A DNA stretch of 64,000 bases from Anthonomus grandis grandis (GCF_022605725.1 NC_065552.1:29585879-29649878), one strand, 5' to 3'; shown: positions 30,726-43,660, counted from the first letter of the stretch. Translations and numbers: made by a program. Notes: generated from the sequence alone by a model not told the origin.

Positions 30726-31189
30726 AAAGCCATTACGAAAATATTAAAATTAACATTTGGAAAATAAAATAAGAAAAAATTCCACAAATAATAAAATTCC
30801 ACACAATATTACATTGATCTAGGTTAATCAAGTTAAAAACCCATCATAATTCGGATTTGATATTATCTTGGTTAACATTTAAGACACAGAATCGGTTAAA
30901 TTAGCTAACTAGGAGGATTTTTTTCCTAATTAAGCTGGTGAAAACAGCTTAATTAGGCATCTCGTTTTTTAGAAAACGTACCTTGGTTAAATGGTAATCC
31001 CCTATATATTTTTATATAAATCCAAAGTTAATAATTTTCTTAATATAAAAGTTTATTTACACTAATAGCATAAACCTGAAAAATAACAAAGTTATAGAGA
31101 TATTAATAATTTTACCAAACTGAGGCAAGTCGGCTTTGAAATATAAAGATATCATCAAATAAACTTACTTAATTTTCAATAAATGAGCA
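30726..31189. other. AT-rich gap
   Basis: No gene or repeat recognised; probably contains the unseen end of the mariner-like remnant at 31.2-32.6 kb. Confidence 0.3.
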
Positions 31190-32140
31190 ACAACATAACC
31201 ATCTTGTGCAATACATTTCTGAGCACACTTAAGCGAGTGTCTTGTGCTCTTTAAGATTGATCCTCCAGCTATTGCCTCAATAATTTAATAATATGTGTTC
31301 AACTTTCATCAACGATTCTGTTTGGTTATACACTGCCATTCTTTATGTAACCCGAAAAGTAAAAGTCGAGATAGATTAGGTCTGGTGACCAAGGTGGACA
31401 ACGAATCGGGCCACTCCATTTCGTTAACCAGTATATTAAAAAAATATTCATACATCATTTAGTTGATGGAGAGATGCTCCATTCTGTTGGAAATAGATTT
31501 GTCAGTATCTCTCCAAGCTAACATTATCCATATAATCATCCAGGGCATTCAGATATTATGATGTGAACATCTCTCCTTTCGGACAAAGTGCTATCATAAA
31601 ACACATATTCCATTATTAGGCTTCCTATTCGCACTAAAGGTTTAGCCTAAATTGATTTTGAGACCAATATATATGTTTGAAAAATTAGCTTCGTCGCTCC
31701 AAATTATCCAGTTTAAAATATTGTCATTTGCTTCATATGCATTACTAAACCAGTTGGAAAAAGCAATCGTTGAATTCTTTCCTTATCGCCAGGCAACAAT
31801 GTGCTGGTAGATACTTATATGGCAAAAAATTGTGTTCCTTTAAGACCCACCATATTGTTACAAAGCTTACACCGTAAGCTCTTGCTAAATCTTTCGTTAA
31901 GTTTTCCATATGAGTTTCAAAATATGCCAAAATAAAAATTTCAAATCGTCGCTTACTTTAAATTGGTTCCTTCTTCTGGTTCTTTTAAATACGTGTTTAT
32001 TACTTCTAACTTTATTCTGTAGATAATTGAAAAGCATCTTCGGTCCGACAAGTCCGTATCTGGAGTCTCTGACCGTACTCTTCTATCGCTCTTTCACTAT
32101 TTTGTCGGTAAACACGGTAACATTCTAACATATCACAATT
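31190..32140 (-). pseudogene. Tc1/mariner-like transposase remnant
   Basis: Complement reads MLECYRVYRQNSERAIEEYG (N-terminal HTH), KDLARAYGVSFVTIWWVLKEHNF (second HTH), WSDEANFSN (first Asp), and SGPIRCPPWSPDLIYLDFYF (third Asp). The right flank ends GGAAGTACCCTGTATA near 32577, a terminal sequence of CAGGGTAC type like the neighbouring elements. Several frameshifts; the second Asp motif is lost. Confidence 0.6.
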
Positions 32141-32589
32141 CTTAATATGCGTAAGAGCATTTTACCAATTTATGTTATACAAAAATCACAAGCTTTGCTA
32201 CTAAATCTTTATGAGTACTGTCATTTTATTATTCAAACAATGATTTATTTGTTTTGCTCTCAAAAAGTTCAAAGCCTAAACTTGCCTAAATTTGGCAAAA
32301 CTAATAATAACGCTATAACATGGTTATTTTTTACTTGAGGCTATTATTTTTTTATTAAGAAATTTATTTTCTTTTGATTTATGTAAAAATATACAAGGGA
32401 TTTCATTTAACAAAAGTACATTTCTCACATTTTCTCGAAAACGCAATGTTCAATTTTTTTCTGTTTTCATCAGTTTACTTAGCTACTAGTTTACTAAATT
32501 ACCCGACTCTGTATCTTCAATATTAACAAAGATGCCAATAGTGCCTACTTAATCGGAAGTACCCTGTATAGTTAACAGCTAAAATTTAA

Positions 32590-33150
32590 AGGTTTCTTTC
32601 TTCTGTTTTTATAATGTCGATTTCGTTTGTTATTATTTTCCCTTTCTTATTCTTCAACATATGTGTTGATTTCTTTCCTACGCGCTTTTCCTTCTTAGGA
32701 TTTTAAAAACTTCTGTTTTCTTCTATAACATTTCTGTATGACGTCTTTTGTATGATTTCCTTTTTTGTGTTTCCTTATTTCTCTATTTATTTTCTTATTA
32801 ATGTTCCCATATTTTTCTTCTGGTCAGTTATCTCTTTTCTGCGCTTCGTTGGTTTATCTTTCTTTGTTCTTTGATTTATCTTTCTTTTATTTTGGGAAGC
32901 ACTTTTCTACTGCAGTTTTCACACTTTTGATTAAATTTTCGTGGAGGGTGTCTACTGTCATAATGTTATTGTATTTATGCCCATATATTGTCTCTGGTTT
33001 ATTAAGTCTATTTTCGCTGTTACTAACCGATGATCGTTGCTCGTTGAAAATGCATCTAACAGCTCTATATAAAAATAAATATAAATAAATAATGTCTTTC
33101 TTATACCAAAATGTACAAAGGCGAAGTCTAGCCTGGGGCTAATCAACTTA
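32590..33150 (-). pseudogene. RTE-like LINE, endonuclease end and linker
   Basis: Complement reads SDHRLVTAKIDLIN (endonuclease SDH motif), then a Lys-rich linker (KKINREIRKHKK) as found between endonuclease and RT in RTE elements. Stops throughout. The plus-strand open frame here is a Phe/Leu-rich shadow. Confidence 0.6.
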
Positions 33151-33294
33151 AGCTCTAATTACATGAACAAAAATATATACCAAATTACATAGATAGCAAT
33201 TATAGAAAGAAGATAAAAGGAAACCCGTGAGATCCATGAAATCTTGAGTTGGAAAATAAGCAATGACATAAAACTAAAAAAGAAAAAAAATACA

Positions 33295-34680
33295 CATTTT
33301 CCCTTTAAATTATCTGTAACATGAGAAAGAGAAAGTGCGATTTTGATTTTACTTTAAAACCAGCAATCGACATGCAATTAAGTGAATTCGGAAGCTCATT
33401 ATACACCAAAATAGCATTACAAAAAACATCTGTGAAATAAGGCAGAATGAAAACAAGGAGCCGATAATTTACATATACATCTTAGATTCACATCGTGCAC
33501 ATGTTTTCGAAATCTGAATTTTTCACGAAGGTAAGCAGGGGAGGATGTACCAAGCAATCGATGCACAAAAACGGCCAACTGATGAAGATAAAGATTCTCT
33601 ACACGCAACCATCCAAGAGTACACATTTTTTCTGCAACTCATATTTTCATAAGTTAACTGTCATATTTTCTTAAGTTAAAAATAAATCTACAGCACTGAT
33701 TTTGAAGCTTCTGCAAACGATACAGGGTGACTTTATCTTAACAAGGAACATAAACAATGTCACAGTAGTTCATAATAGGAAGAACTAAGAACCCGCATAA
33801 TTTCTTTCTTATTTTGTAGTTAATGATACTTCTATTAGCGTACAATGGTTTGACCGAAAAATAGGATTTCTTAATTACGTCAAATGTTTTCAACTATTTT
33901 TAACTGGGTTCCCTCCACAAATAGTTGTAAATTATCCAAGACAATTTTTTTCTTATTTTTTGAAGAGAAACACATTCCAAAACATTTGCTAGGATTTAAT
34001 TTTAAATTATTGCTCGACGAGAAAGTTGAAACACTTGACAAATCTTCATTTATTCTACTGCAATCCCCCAATACGTCATCAGTTTTAAAGGAATCATAAA
34101 TTTGCGTATCATCCGCAAAGCCCTGAATGCTGCAATATTTAAAAACCTTATACATGTCTGCTATGTACACAGGGTGTCCCATTTTGGATACTTTTGCGGG
34201 ACATCTCCGTTATTTTTAGAGATAGAGAGTTGCGGTTTTCGCGACACTGCTACTTTTTCGTAAAACTAAAGATGCTGTTAACAAAATTTTCATAGCCCTT
34301 TTATTTTTTAAGATACAGGGCATTGATTGAGGACATGATGTCTTAAGTAACTTTTAACAAGACAGATGTGGTGCTGTGCCGCTGTCGGAGACCAGACTGG
34401 CCCTGCGGGATTATGTTATTTGTGATAAAGAAATCATAAATCTGTGGCTGAACCAAAACTTTCAAAATTACTGGAATATTTGAGAGTACTGATTTTAGCT
34501 AAAGGCATTATAGGAGAAGTCTCTCAAACATCAGGAAAACAACCTCTTTCCAAACAGGACTTTATAACAGGTGAGGAGCAAGATGTTGAATACAATGTTG
34601 GAGCATATTCGCTGAGATGCAGTCACTACCTATCGTATCGTATACAATATCCTTTTTATTGCTAATTATGAAATATATGG
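33295..34680 (-). pseudogene. jockey-like LINE reverse transcriptase, interrupted
   Basis: From the 5' side on the minus strand: CLERGCFPDV and ETSPIMPLAK, QSGLRQRHSTTSVLLKVT (finger/palm), then a 150 bp foreign insert, MYKVFKYCSIQGFADDTQIY (catalytic ADD), LKLNPSKCFGMCFS, LHQLAVFVHRLLGT, HDVNLR and AILVYNELPNSL (C-terminal). About 90 residues between VT and MYKV are missing at the insert. Several stops. Confidence 0.75.
34172..34323. mobile_element. short insert with CAGGGT termini in the LINE
   Basis: The left end is ACAGGGTGTCCCATTTTGG, the right end TTTTTTAAGATACAGGGC. It interrupts the reverse transcriptase and has no coding capacity. It is probably a terminal fragment of a mariner-type element. 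Confidence 0.5.
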
Positions 34681-35390
34681 CATTCCTAATTTCTTCATTT
34701 TCTATTGGGATTTTTTTTTAAAGAATATTTGCATTGCAAAGAGATGTTTTATTAATGTATGATATAGTACTACATTAAAAACTTAGGCTTATTCTTGGAT
34801 CCACCAATTCAGCTATAATTGTGTCTCAAGTCTGCTAGTATAGAATCCTCAGAATTTTTAATATATTAACAGGATTGAAAGTAAGCAGAAATATTATAAG
34901 TACATTTCTGCTTTTACCCATTACAGTTTTACCCATACAGTATGTATTTTCAATTTAAGAATTACAATATTAAGAATTTTATGTCTATTCCAGAACTGCT
35001 CCAAAAACAAAAAAAAAATTATAAGATTTATAACCGACATCATCGAAAATGAAGGTGTCAGACTGTTAATATATAAAAACGGGAGCGGCCCGAATATAAT
35101 TCGGTTAGTCCCGGCCGGCGACAGATAAATGTTGTTCCAAAGGAACTAAGGAACGACTTTTCATCATCTGGAAATCAACATATCAATTCACGCGTGATAA
35201 TTTTCCTTCGGTTGAAGTTCTGATCGTCACCATATGGCCCGAAGTTTACTTTAGGACTATGTCGGGGTCAATAAATTATTTTTCTGTTTGGATTTTGTTG
35301 TGACTTTTTTGAATCTTATATGCTATGGAGCACTAAATTGTTTATGCGTAAACCCATCCGCAGTGTCTATTTACTTTTTTCGGATACATA
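34681..35390. other. no gene recognised
   Basis: AT-rich, with a GC-richer patch near 35090-35260. I see no family signature. Confidence 0.3.
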
Positions 35391-37551
35391 CAGGGTGTTA
35401 GTAAATAAGTGCGACAAACTTCAGGGGGTGATTCGGCATGGAAAAATAATTACAGTCTGTTATATAAACGTATGTCCGCAAATGCTTCGTTTTCCGAGAT
35501 ACGGGATGTTAAAGTTTTTCTTAAAAATTGACGATTTATTTATTGCTCTGAAACTGGTCGAGATATTATGCAAATGAAATTTGGAGGGTTTTAGGAGATA
35601 GTTATCGCGCATTTTTTGGCATGCAATTAAGAATTTTATGTTCACCATTGCGCGCCAATGGTGAATACGGGAAATGATCTCAATTTTTTTAAAGAAAAAA
35701 AATGGTACACCACTGAGATATTTCAAATTAAAAATAATTTTTGAATTCCTCGTTCAATTTGTGACAGAAAACCTCTCCTATCTTTTTTTCGTATGTGGCG
35801 TCGTTTTTATGCAAAAAAAAATCTTACGCTTATTTTTCATTTCTTTAATACATTAGTCTAGTAGGCTACTGTGAACATTTATCTAATATTAAATACAAAA
35901 TGTCAGCATTCATGTGCGAAATACGAATTGTCAAATTAGCGTTCCTTCACTATTAAGCTTTTAGTTATTATTAATAAGTAATTAATTTTTCTTTTATCGA
36001 AAAAAATGGAAAAATTTACAAATGCGGAACTGTCAGATATGCATTTTATCTATGGCCGAAGTAATGGAAATGCTCGGCAAGCTCGAAGATTGTATGCTGA
36101 GTTGTATCCAGGACGTAGTACCCCATCACACAATATTTGCTCGTCTTCACCAACGTTTGCGTGAAAATGATACGTTTAAGAAACAAACGGCTGACTGCTC
36201 GCCCTCGACAAATACGAACGATGCAACTAGAAGAAGCTAAGAAGTTCTAGAGTTAAATGCGGAGTCACCTGAAATAAGTACTGTTGACAACATATTGAAT
36301 GTAAGCCACCTCACCGTATTTGAAATTCTTAAAGAAAATCATTTGTATCCATTTCATATTCAACGTGTGCAAGCTCTACTGCCTAGAGACTTTTTTCCGC
36401 GTCTATTTTTTTGCCAATGGATTCTTCATCAATTTGCTCAAATTCCTAATTTTTTAAATAGTATAATGAAGACATTGCATACGAAATTTCCATAACAATC
36501 ACTTATGGGCTGAGGAGAATCCACATGGAATCTTTGAGGCTCATTTTTAGCATCAGTTTTCAGTAAATATATGGCTTGGATCAATTGATGATCATTTAAT
36601 GGGCCCATATTTCCTTCCACAACGCCTAATAGGAGAATCTTAGCTTCGTTTCCTACAGGAAGAGTTAGTTACCTGTTCTTTTTGAAGAAATTCCTCTACA
36701 GCTGAGGCAACACTTATGGTTCATGCATTATGGTGCACCTACCCATTCTATTAGTATCAATGTACGTAATCACTTAGATTCAATATTTCCAAACCGTTGG
36801 ATAGGTAGGGGAGGTACAGAACATTGGCCTGCTCGATAGTCAGATTTAAATCCTCTAGATTTTTGCATTTGGGGTTTTCTTAAGTCATTAGCTTATTCCA
36901 CTCCCATCAAAAATTTTGATGACCTGAGGAATCGAATTATAGCCGGCTGTGAGGTAATAAGAAATACATTAGGAATATTTGCGCGATTACGAGAATCAAT
37001 GAAGCGAAGAGTTGAATCTTGTGTAACATCTGAGGGAGGTCATTTTGAGCACTTGTTGTAGCTTTCCGCCTATTTAAAATTTAAGTATTGTTGTTTTTTA
37101 TTATTGTTCTGGTTTAATGTTGTTGTATTAGATAGTTCTTGATAATGTATTAAAGAAATGAAAAATACGCGTCAAGATTTTTTTTGGAATAAAAACGGCG
37201 CCACATACAAAAAAAAGGTGAGAGAGGTTTTTTGTCACAAATTGAAGGAGGAATTCAATAATTTTTAATTTAAATTATATCAGTGGCGTATCATTTTTTT
37301 TCTTAAAAAAAATTGAGATAATTACCGGTATGCGCCAATGGTGAACATAAAATTTTTAATTGCATGTCAAAAAATGCGCGATAACTATCTCATAAAAACC
37401 CTTCAAATTTCATTTGCATATCTCGACCGGTTTCAGAGCAATAAATAAATCGTTAATATTTTAAGAAAAACTGTAACGCCCCGAAGCATTTGTGGACATT
37501 TATATAGCAAACTGTCATTATTTTTCCATGCAGAATCACCCTCTGAAGTTT
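35391..37551 (+). mobile_element. Tc1/mariner-like element with ~400-465 bp TIRs, right tip lost
   Basis: 35391-35856 reappears inverted at 37144-37551 with high identity (e.g. TTCAGAGGGTGATTC, CGATTTATTTATTGCTCTGA, AGTTATCGCGCATTTTTTG). The left tip starts ACAGGGTGTTAGTAAATAAG; on the right the match stops at AAACTTCAG, about 25 bases short. The element carries one transposase on the plus strand. Confidence 0.8.
36006..37061 (+). pseudogene. mariner-like transposase, inactivated
   Basis: ATG 36006: MEKFTNAELSDMHFIYG, NARQARRLYAELYPG, then a frameshift near 36135 (FARLHQRLREND), a second HTH (STVDNILNVSHLTVFEIL), LWAEENPHGIFE, FSVNIWLGSIDDHLMGPYF, WIGRGG and SDLNPLDFCIWGFLKSL, ending GGHFEHLL and TAG 37059-37061. 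The first catalytic Asp region is scrambled near 36470, the second Asp is Tyr (MHYGAPTH), and there are at least three stops. It is dead. Confidence 0.8.
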
Positions 37552-40207
37552 GAAATAGTAAAAATGTACAAATGAAAAAAAAAATTTTAAATAAACCTTT
37601 AGATTTAATTTATTTAAGATAAGAATCCTTTGCATTAGGCCCATTAGGATCCTTTAAGTCTGTCCAGCTTTTAATCCTGTTATAGAACCTTTAAATAAAT
37701 TGTTCGTTGTGAATAACTGTAGAACGTGTTTTGTGTTGTAAAAACTTAATGGAATTAAATCGTTATTATATTTCCTTGACTGAATCACTTATTGTATTTA
37801 TTAGGTAATTATAACCTTAATATTTAGGTACAGGAACATAAATCATTTGAAATAGATTTTTATGGTCTTGCAGATTATTTCATAATATATAAAGTGTTCT
37901 ATTAAAAAAAATATGCTTCTAATTCGCTTCTCCCTTTTGTCACAGCCTTTAAAAAATTGTAAACTTATCTTGCTGAATCTCCACACCTTCGGAAAAGTTT
38001 CTTGGATGCAGTTTGGCATTTTATTTACTAGAAGATACGCTACGGTTTGAATTAAGGAAAAAAATAGCGCAAAAACATAATTAAGCTCTCAAAACTTCGT
38101 CAAATACCAAGTGTTGCATTTACGTGACTCATGTATTTTTTTGGCTTAATCATTCATATAACCCCTCATATCCTTCCTTTTGTTATTTAAGCATTATAAA
38201 TACTTTAAATTATAATTACTTAATTTCACTTTTATAACAATTTTAATTTGTATTTTTTAACAGTATGCATTACGTATGGGGGCCGAAAATAGAATGTGCT
38301 TTAAAATTATTTCTTACTGCTTATATAAATGTTTTACCCTTGAAGTAATAAATAAATAAATGGCATTTAAAAAAAGTGTTGAATTATTAAATATATCGAT
38401 TAATTAATAAATGATATTTTTAAACGTAATATTTCTTTTATCCTGGGTAATCGAGTTTACAAACAAGCCCGATAAATCCCAAATAAATAGGACCGGTTAG
38501 ATTTAATAAAAGGAACTGTTCAACTCTAATGGGCTCTTGGTCAACGATAGAACCTTTTAACACCTCAGACAAAGTGTTACTTTGCTTACTAGTGAAAATA
38601 TGGGAGCACGCGAGTGTCTTTTAGATTTTCGACACGTTTATCGAAGTGTTGCGAGATATAAGAGCGGTCGCTGATGAAGTATTTTTAAATTACGCGGAAA
38701 AAGGCCGGATATTTTACAGGATGAAGATTTCTTTTTAACATTTTTGTATAGAATAGGTGGCTTAAATTTATAGTGTAGAATTTCATTTAGCATATTTGAG
38801 AATATTTCCTAAGGGCTATTTTGGAGCACAACGTACATTTTACATACTTGGTTCAATATTTATTGATTATTTTTGCGTTGTGAGAAATCAACAAAATGTT
38901 TCAAACATTAGAAAATGAAGAATTTTACTGATGAATGTTTGTATCCCTCATAAAAAAAGCGTGGGAAAAAAATGAAGCATTATTATTCTTTAAATCACTT
39001 TTGTACCCGGGTATTTTAGCACCTGTGTGTACAGAATCTTAATAAATAATATAATTAAAATTAATTAAAATATATAATTAAAATTAATAAATAAAATAAT
39101 TTACAACTCACGAAATTATGTATAGTCAGGTGTATTATATTGTTCCTATAGGCAACACTAGTTGAAATCGAAAAGACAAACAAAAAATTAAAAAGAAAAA
39201 AACCTTTTTTAAATTATGAATGACAAGAAAAGCAGAAAAAAATAACAAAAAAATCCAGCAATCAGTGACCTATCAGAGTATTGTGTATAAATGTAAATTC
39301 TCAACAATAAAGTTCTTCCAGGTGTTATAATAATAGATTATATATTTTTGAGGTAAAGTGATCTACAAAACGTTGTTTTACTTTTTTATTGCTGAGTGCT
39401 GTAATTAGGAAGTCACACTTCTGGTATTAAATTTATAAAATATTTTTTTTTTACTTTATTTTTTTTTATAAATGATTAGAAATTGTACAGATGTATAGAG
39501 TTCTAACACTAGAGATCCCAGTGCTATACAATTTTGAATTGTTGTCAAGGATTCTAGATGTTAATTAGAATCCTCAGATTAATATTTTGTAAGAAATAAG
39601 AGCTTCTACTAATATTTTCTCAATCTAATTTTTTTTAAAGGTATTTGTTTGAAAAATCTTTATTTTAACAAATTTATTGGCATACAATTCATTTTCTAAA
39701 CGAAACGAAATCTCTAATCTCTAATAAGTTTTTGAAACACTGACCTCAAGTAACAAAAAATAGTTGCAATAAAATATATTGAATTCATAACAAAAGACAT
39801 TACTGTCTTTTAATTTTGTAACAAAAATATTATAATTATTAATATCCGTTATAAATTTCGATAAATTGTTATAAATTTTAATAGCATCTATAATCGATTT
39901 TATTAAGCCTATATTAATCCTAGTGCTTAGTTGATAAATGTTATCTTGAGACCTTGTATGGTAATTATGTACATCACCCTAAAATCTAATATTTATGTTA
40001 CTTATTTGCTGACATCTTATAAATCATTTTACATTGTTCTATTTTTAAACCCTTTTCTTACTTATGTAAATTTAATTTCAAATAAATTGTGTTGATACTA
40101 GTGAACCAATCATAGTTGAACGATGTTTTAACAATTTTGTATTGTAATATTTATGCTTTACTAAATTGATCATACATTCCTTAAAACTGGCAAAAGATAT
40201 CTAAAGT
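37552..40207. other. long AT-rich stretch without recognised genes
   Basis: Very AT-rich with scattered short direct repeats such as 39040-39100 (AATTAAAATT). No open frame with family character on either strand. Confidence 0.5.
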
Positions 40208-42776
40208 AGGGGAGACTGGGGTCAATTGAACCATTTTGTACAAATATTTTTTTTCTGGCTAGATAAGTACTATAATATGATCAAAAAATAGGTAACATAT
40301 AGCTGGGAACTTGACATACTTGACCTAGTAGTTAAATTTGACTATAGATAAGCAAAAAAAAATATGCAAATAAAAATAAGTGGTGGAGCATAATGTTTCA
40401 AACGACCCCGATCAAGGGTCAATTGAAACACATTATGGGGATAGTTGTAACAAAAGCAATATAGATTAAATAAAAAACACATTTCTTTTTATTTTCTTCT
40501 ATTATTTAAAAAAGACTCAAAATCATATAGAAACTGTAAAAAATGCCTCATAACAACAACAAAAAAATAACAGAAGCTAATATTCTGCTTATGAGGAGGA
40601 ACATTAAACAGAAACGCAGGAACATAAAATAAAAGTTAGGAAAAAGTTTTAAAACAAAAAACAACAACTGGTGGTAATATAGATGTGTAACACTTTCAAT
40701 TTTTGGTCAGTCACTTTGGCAATTATGGCAAACATAATATGTGAGCTCTTGTGGTGTGCATGCTTCATGCGACTACATTTTGCAGTTAGGACATCGGATC
40801 CACTGTTCACCTGGCTTACTTTTATTAAATGGTTCAACACACACCAAACAAAAACATTCACTTTCGTCGTCGGTAGAATTTTCAGATCTTGTTCTCACGG
40901 GTGCTTTTTTTGGGATTTTCTTTGTACCCTTCTTTTCGGTTTCCAGATTCCGTTTGACCTTTTGTGTTTTCTTATTAGCTTCTCTCTCTATTTCCTCCTT
41001 TTCCGGTGTATCGGTGTACACGGTTGACTTCCTCTTTTTCTTTCCTCTTGCGTTTATTTTTCTTGGTGAAGCTTTTCCGAAAGGCCTAACAGCTTCTGGT
41101 GAAAACGTGTTATTTTGGGTGTTTTCGGAAATTTTTTAGGCCCCGAGAAGTTGATGGCGTTGGATTTTGAAACTCATCTTCTAAGGTTGGTACAGTCAGA
41201 TTATTACCTGGATTTGAACTAGGTTGATCATTTGGAGGTTCGGTTGAAGGCAACCTATTGGTAACAGACGTAGATGAAGTAGGATTATCAAATGTATCTT
41301 CCAAAGTAGGATCTGTCAGATTCAGATTGTTGCCTGGATCTAAAGCAGGTGAAACTGAAGGTTCGATTGGAGGCAACCTATCTGTGACAAAAGATGGCGA
41401 GAAATCTGTCTCCGTAAAAATATCTCTGTTAAAAGGATATATCCCTGTACACTTAAATCCGGCTTGGATATTGCTTTGTGTAAGAGCTAAGGGCAATGAT
41501 GTTGCGACAATTCCGGGTAAATCATATATAGACATCGGTTTACCAGGGTCACTATGAATCCAACCATCACAAGCAGAGGTTATTGCTTTCTTAAGATGAC
41601 CGAAAACTGTTCTATCGAGGGGCTGACATTTATGCGAGCAGTGGGGTGGGAAAGAAAGCGTTACTATTCCATGAGTTTTACAATAGTCTAGAGTTTCTAT
41701 ACTAATATGGGATGAGTGGTTATCCAGTGTGAGTAGAACCTTATGAGCTTGTGAAGAATTTGTGTGCTTTTGAAAGTGTTTTAAGAACAAGACGAAATCT
41801 TTTTCTTGAATCCATCCTGACCCGTTTCCAACCCCAATACACCCTGGTGGACCATCACGAATAAAATGATCCTGAAACCGCAGTCAAGGAAAAATAAACA
41901 TGGGCGGAATCGAATTGCCTAGTGCGTTTATTGCCACCGTCCCTGTTACGAGTGTACCACGTTCTTGTGAGGTAATTGCACCCACTTGTTTCATGCCTCT
42001 TTTTGCTACAATTCGATTTGGTTTCTGGACTGTTGTCACACCAGTTTCATCTACGTTGTAAATATCCTTTGCTTTAAATTTGTCTTGATCCAAAACTTTG
42101 GCAAGATTATTAAAAAATACAGAAACATTTGCACAATTGAAGCTGGTTGCTCTGGCTAAGCTGGTTGCTTGTGATGCTCTTATTGATAAGTCACAGTGTC
42201 TTGACATAAAACCGGAAAACCAGTCTTCTCCTGCCATGCCGTTTTTAATCCAAGTGTCCGGTTTATCTATATCATATTTAATGGTTAATTCTAACGCAAG
42301 TCTCCAAATATCTTTGTTTGACAGACCTTGATAAATGTCTGCAGCTTTTTTTATGTACTTTACCATTTCGGTTTCTTGAGGTTCATTAAAAACTTTATTT
42401 GCAGGTTTATAGCCCATTGTAACAGGTGGTTGACCTTCAGTATTCCCCGCAGCTTCTTTCTTTCGATTGTATCTCAACAAAGACACATGAGAGATCCCAA
42501 ATTAGTCGGCAGCTAAGCGTAGAGAACTTCCATTTTTGAGCTCTGCATATGCAGATTCATATAAAGATATATCTCGACTTGAACGATTAGTTTTCGGGAC
42601 TCTTTTACGAGGCATCTGAAATGAAATAAACTAATTAATTTACTAGATTAATGTCCTAGCTAATGAAAGCTGACAAGCAAACTAAACAGACAGACTCAAT
42701 TACAATTTATTTTATTTTAGAAATGAACGGCGGGGTCAGTTGAAACGTTATAAACGTCCCTGTTACAACTGACCCC
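40208..42776 (-). mobile_element. pogo/pipsqueak-type DNA transposon (element B)
   Basis: The left end carries GGGGTCAATTGAACC at 40218 and GGGTCAATTGAAACA at 40426; the right end has GGGGTCAGTTGAAACG (42731) and its inverted form GTTACAACTGACCCC (42762). Exact borders are approximate. One transposase lies between. Confidence 0.65.
40707..42615 (-). pseudogene. pipsqueak-HTH / DDE_1 transposase with C-terminal finger (element B)
   Basis: ATG 42615 (MPRKRVPKTNRSSRD). HTH region, then WFSGFMSRHCDLSIRASQA, the core with Asp in IYNVDETGVTTVQKP, Asp in VLLTLDNHSSHIS and Asp in CQPLDRTVFGHLKKA, a Pro/Ser/Thr-rich spacer, a basic stretch, and a finger (CLVCVEPF, CPNCKM, then after a stop CTPQELTYYVCHNC) ending at 40707. 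Breaks: TAA 42502-42504, TGA 41884-41886 (in frame, CGA-like context), a frameshift near 41113, and TAG 40773-40775. All three catalytic Asp are kept. Confidence 0.85.
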
Positions 42777-43440
42777 AAAAGACTTTTTTAAATAAATGAC
42801 ACCATATTTACTACAAACGAAATGAATTTCAAATTTAAACCAGAGTAAAATAAAGCCTAACTAATGAAAACCGACAAACTAACCAAATACCCATATATAC
42901 AGACTCATTTACACATGCATAAGAAATATAGTAAATACTTACTTTGGATACGTGAAAACACAAAATCTCGCACTAGGTACGTATACTTTGTTTAATGGCT
43001 CGCGGCGTACTGCCAGAAAATGGTTGTCGATATTATGGTCAAATCAAGTACAAATTGCAATTCAGTAACTAAGTCCGTTTCCAAGCACCAGTTTTTCGCT
43101 TTTCCTGAAAATTTACAGTTTTGGACAAACCGCATTTTGCAAGTCTTCTCCTCACATGTATCTTTCTTGTAGGTGACTATGTTGCGTATAGTCGAGTTAA
43201 AAATATATACAGTACTTTCATTTTAAAACAAATCACCCTTAATAACTTCTTAAAAAAAAACACGTCAACTTAGATACATCATTACACATATATTAAAAAA
43301 ATATAAAAAAAGTGTGATACATCATTTTAAACGGCATAGAATCTCCTATCTTACCAACTGAAGAAAAATCAGCTTACGTATAAGCGAATAGTAAGCACTA
43401 CACTTTGACACTTCGAGACTGACCTAATGAACAGTTTCCA

Positions 43441-43660
43441 GGGATGTGGATTGGTAGGCGTGGTGCAATTAATTGGCCCGCATGGTCGCCAGACTTAACA
43501 CCACTAGATTTTTCAGAACCTCATCTGAAAATATTCATGATTTAAAGCATCGAAGTACTAGCGAATGTAGAGATATTACAGAATGTAGAGGCCAAACACT
43601 TGCCAATGCTCGTGAGGAATATCAAAAAAGAGTTTATTACTGTCTCGCGAAGAACTGATT
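43441..43660 (+). pseudogene. DD41D-type transposase, C-terminal scrap
   Basis: Reads MWIGRRGAINWPAWSPDLTP, LDFF, then DLKHRSTSECRDITEC and REEYQKRVYYCLAKN before a stop. Resembles the C-terminus of the 61.2 kb copy (RKEFESRLYYCLEKN). Nothing upstream is left. Confidence 0.65.

Noticed and set aside
32765..33088. 107-residue Phe/Leu-rich plus-strand frame resembling a membrane protein
   Set aside because: It is the antisense of an A-rich, Lys-coding LINE linker on the minus strand; the hydrophobicity follows from that.
40683..41557. Plus-strand frames of 99 to 132 residues
   Set aside because: Shadows of the element B transposase on the minus strand, which has clear domain motifs.
43013..43190. 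Possible THAP-type zinc finger scrap on the plus strand
   Set aside because: The Cys/His spacing of THAP could not be traced through the stops.
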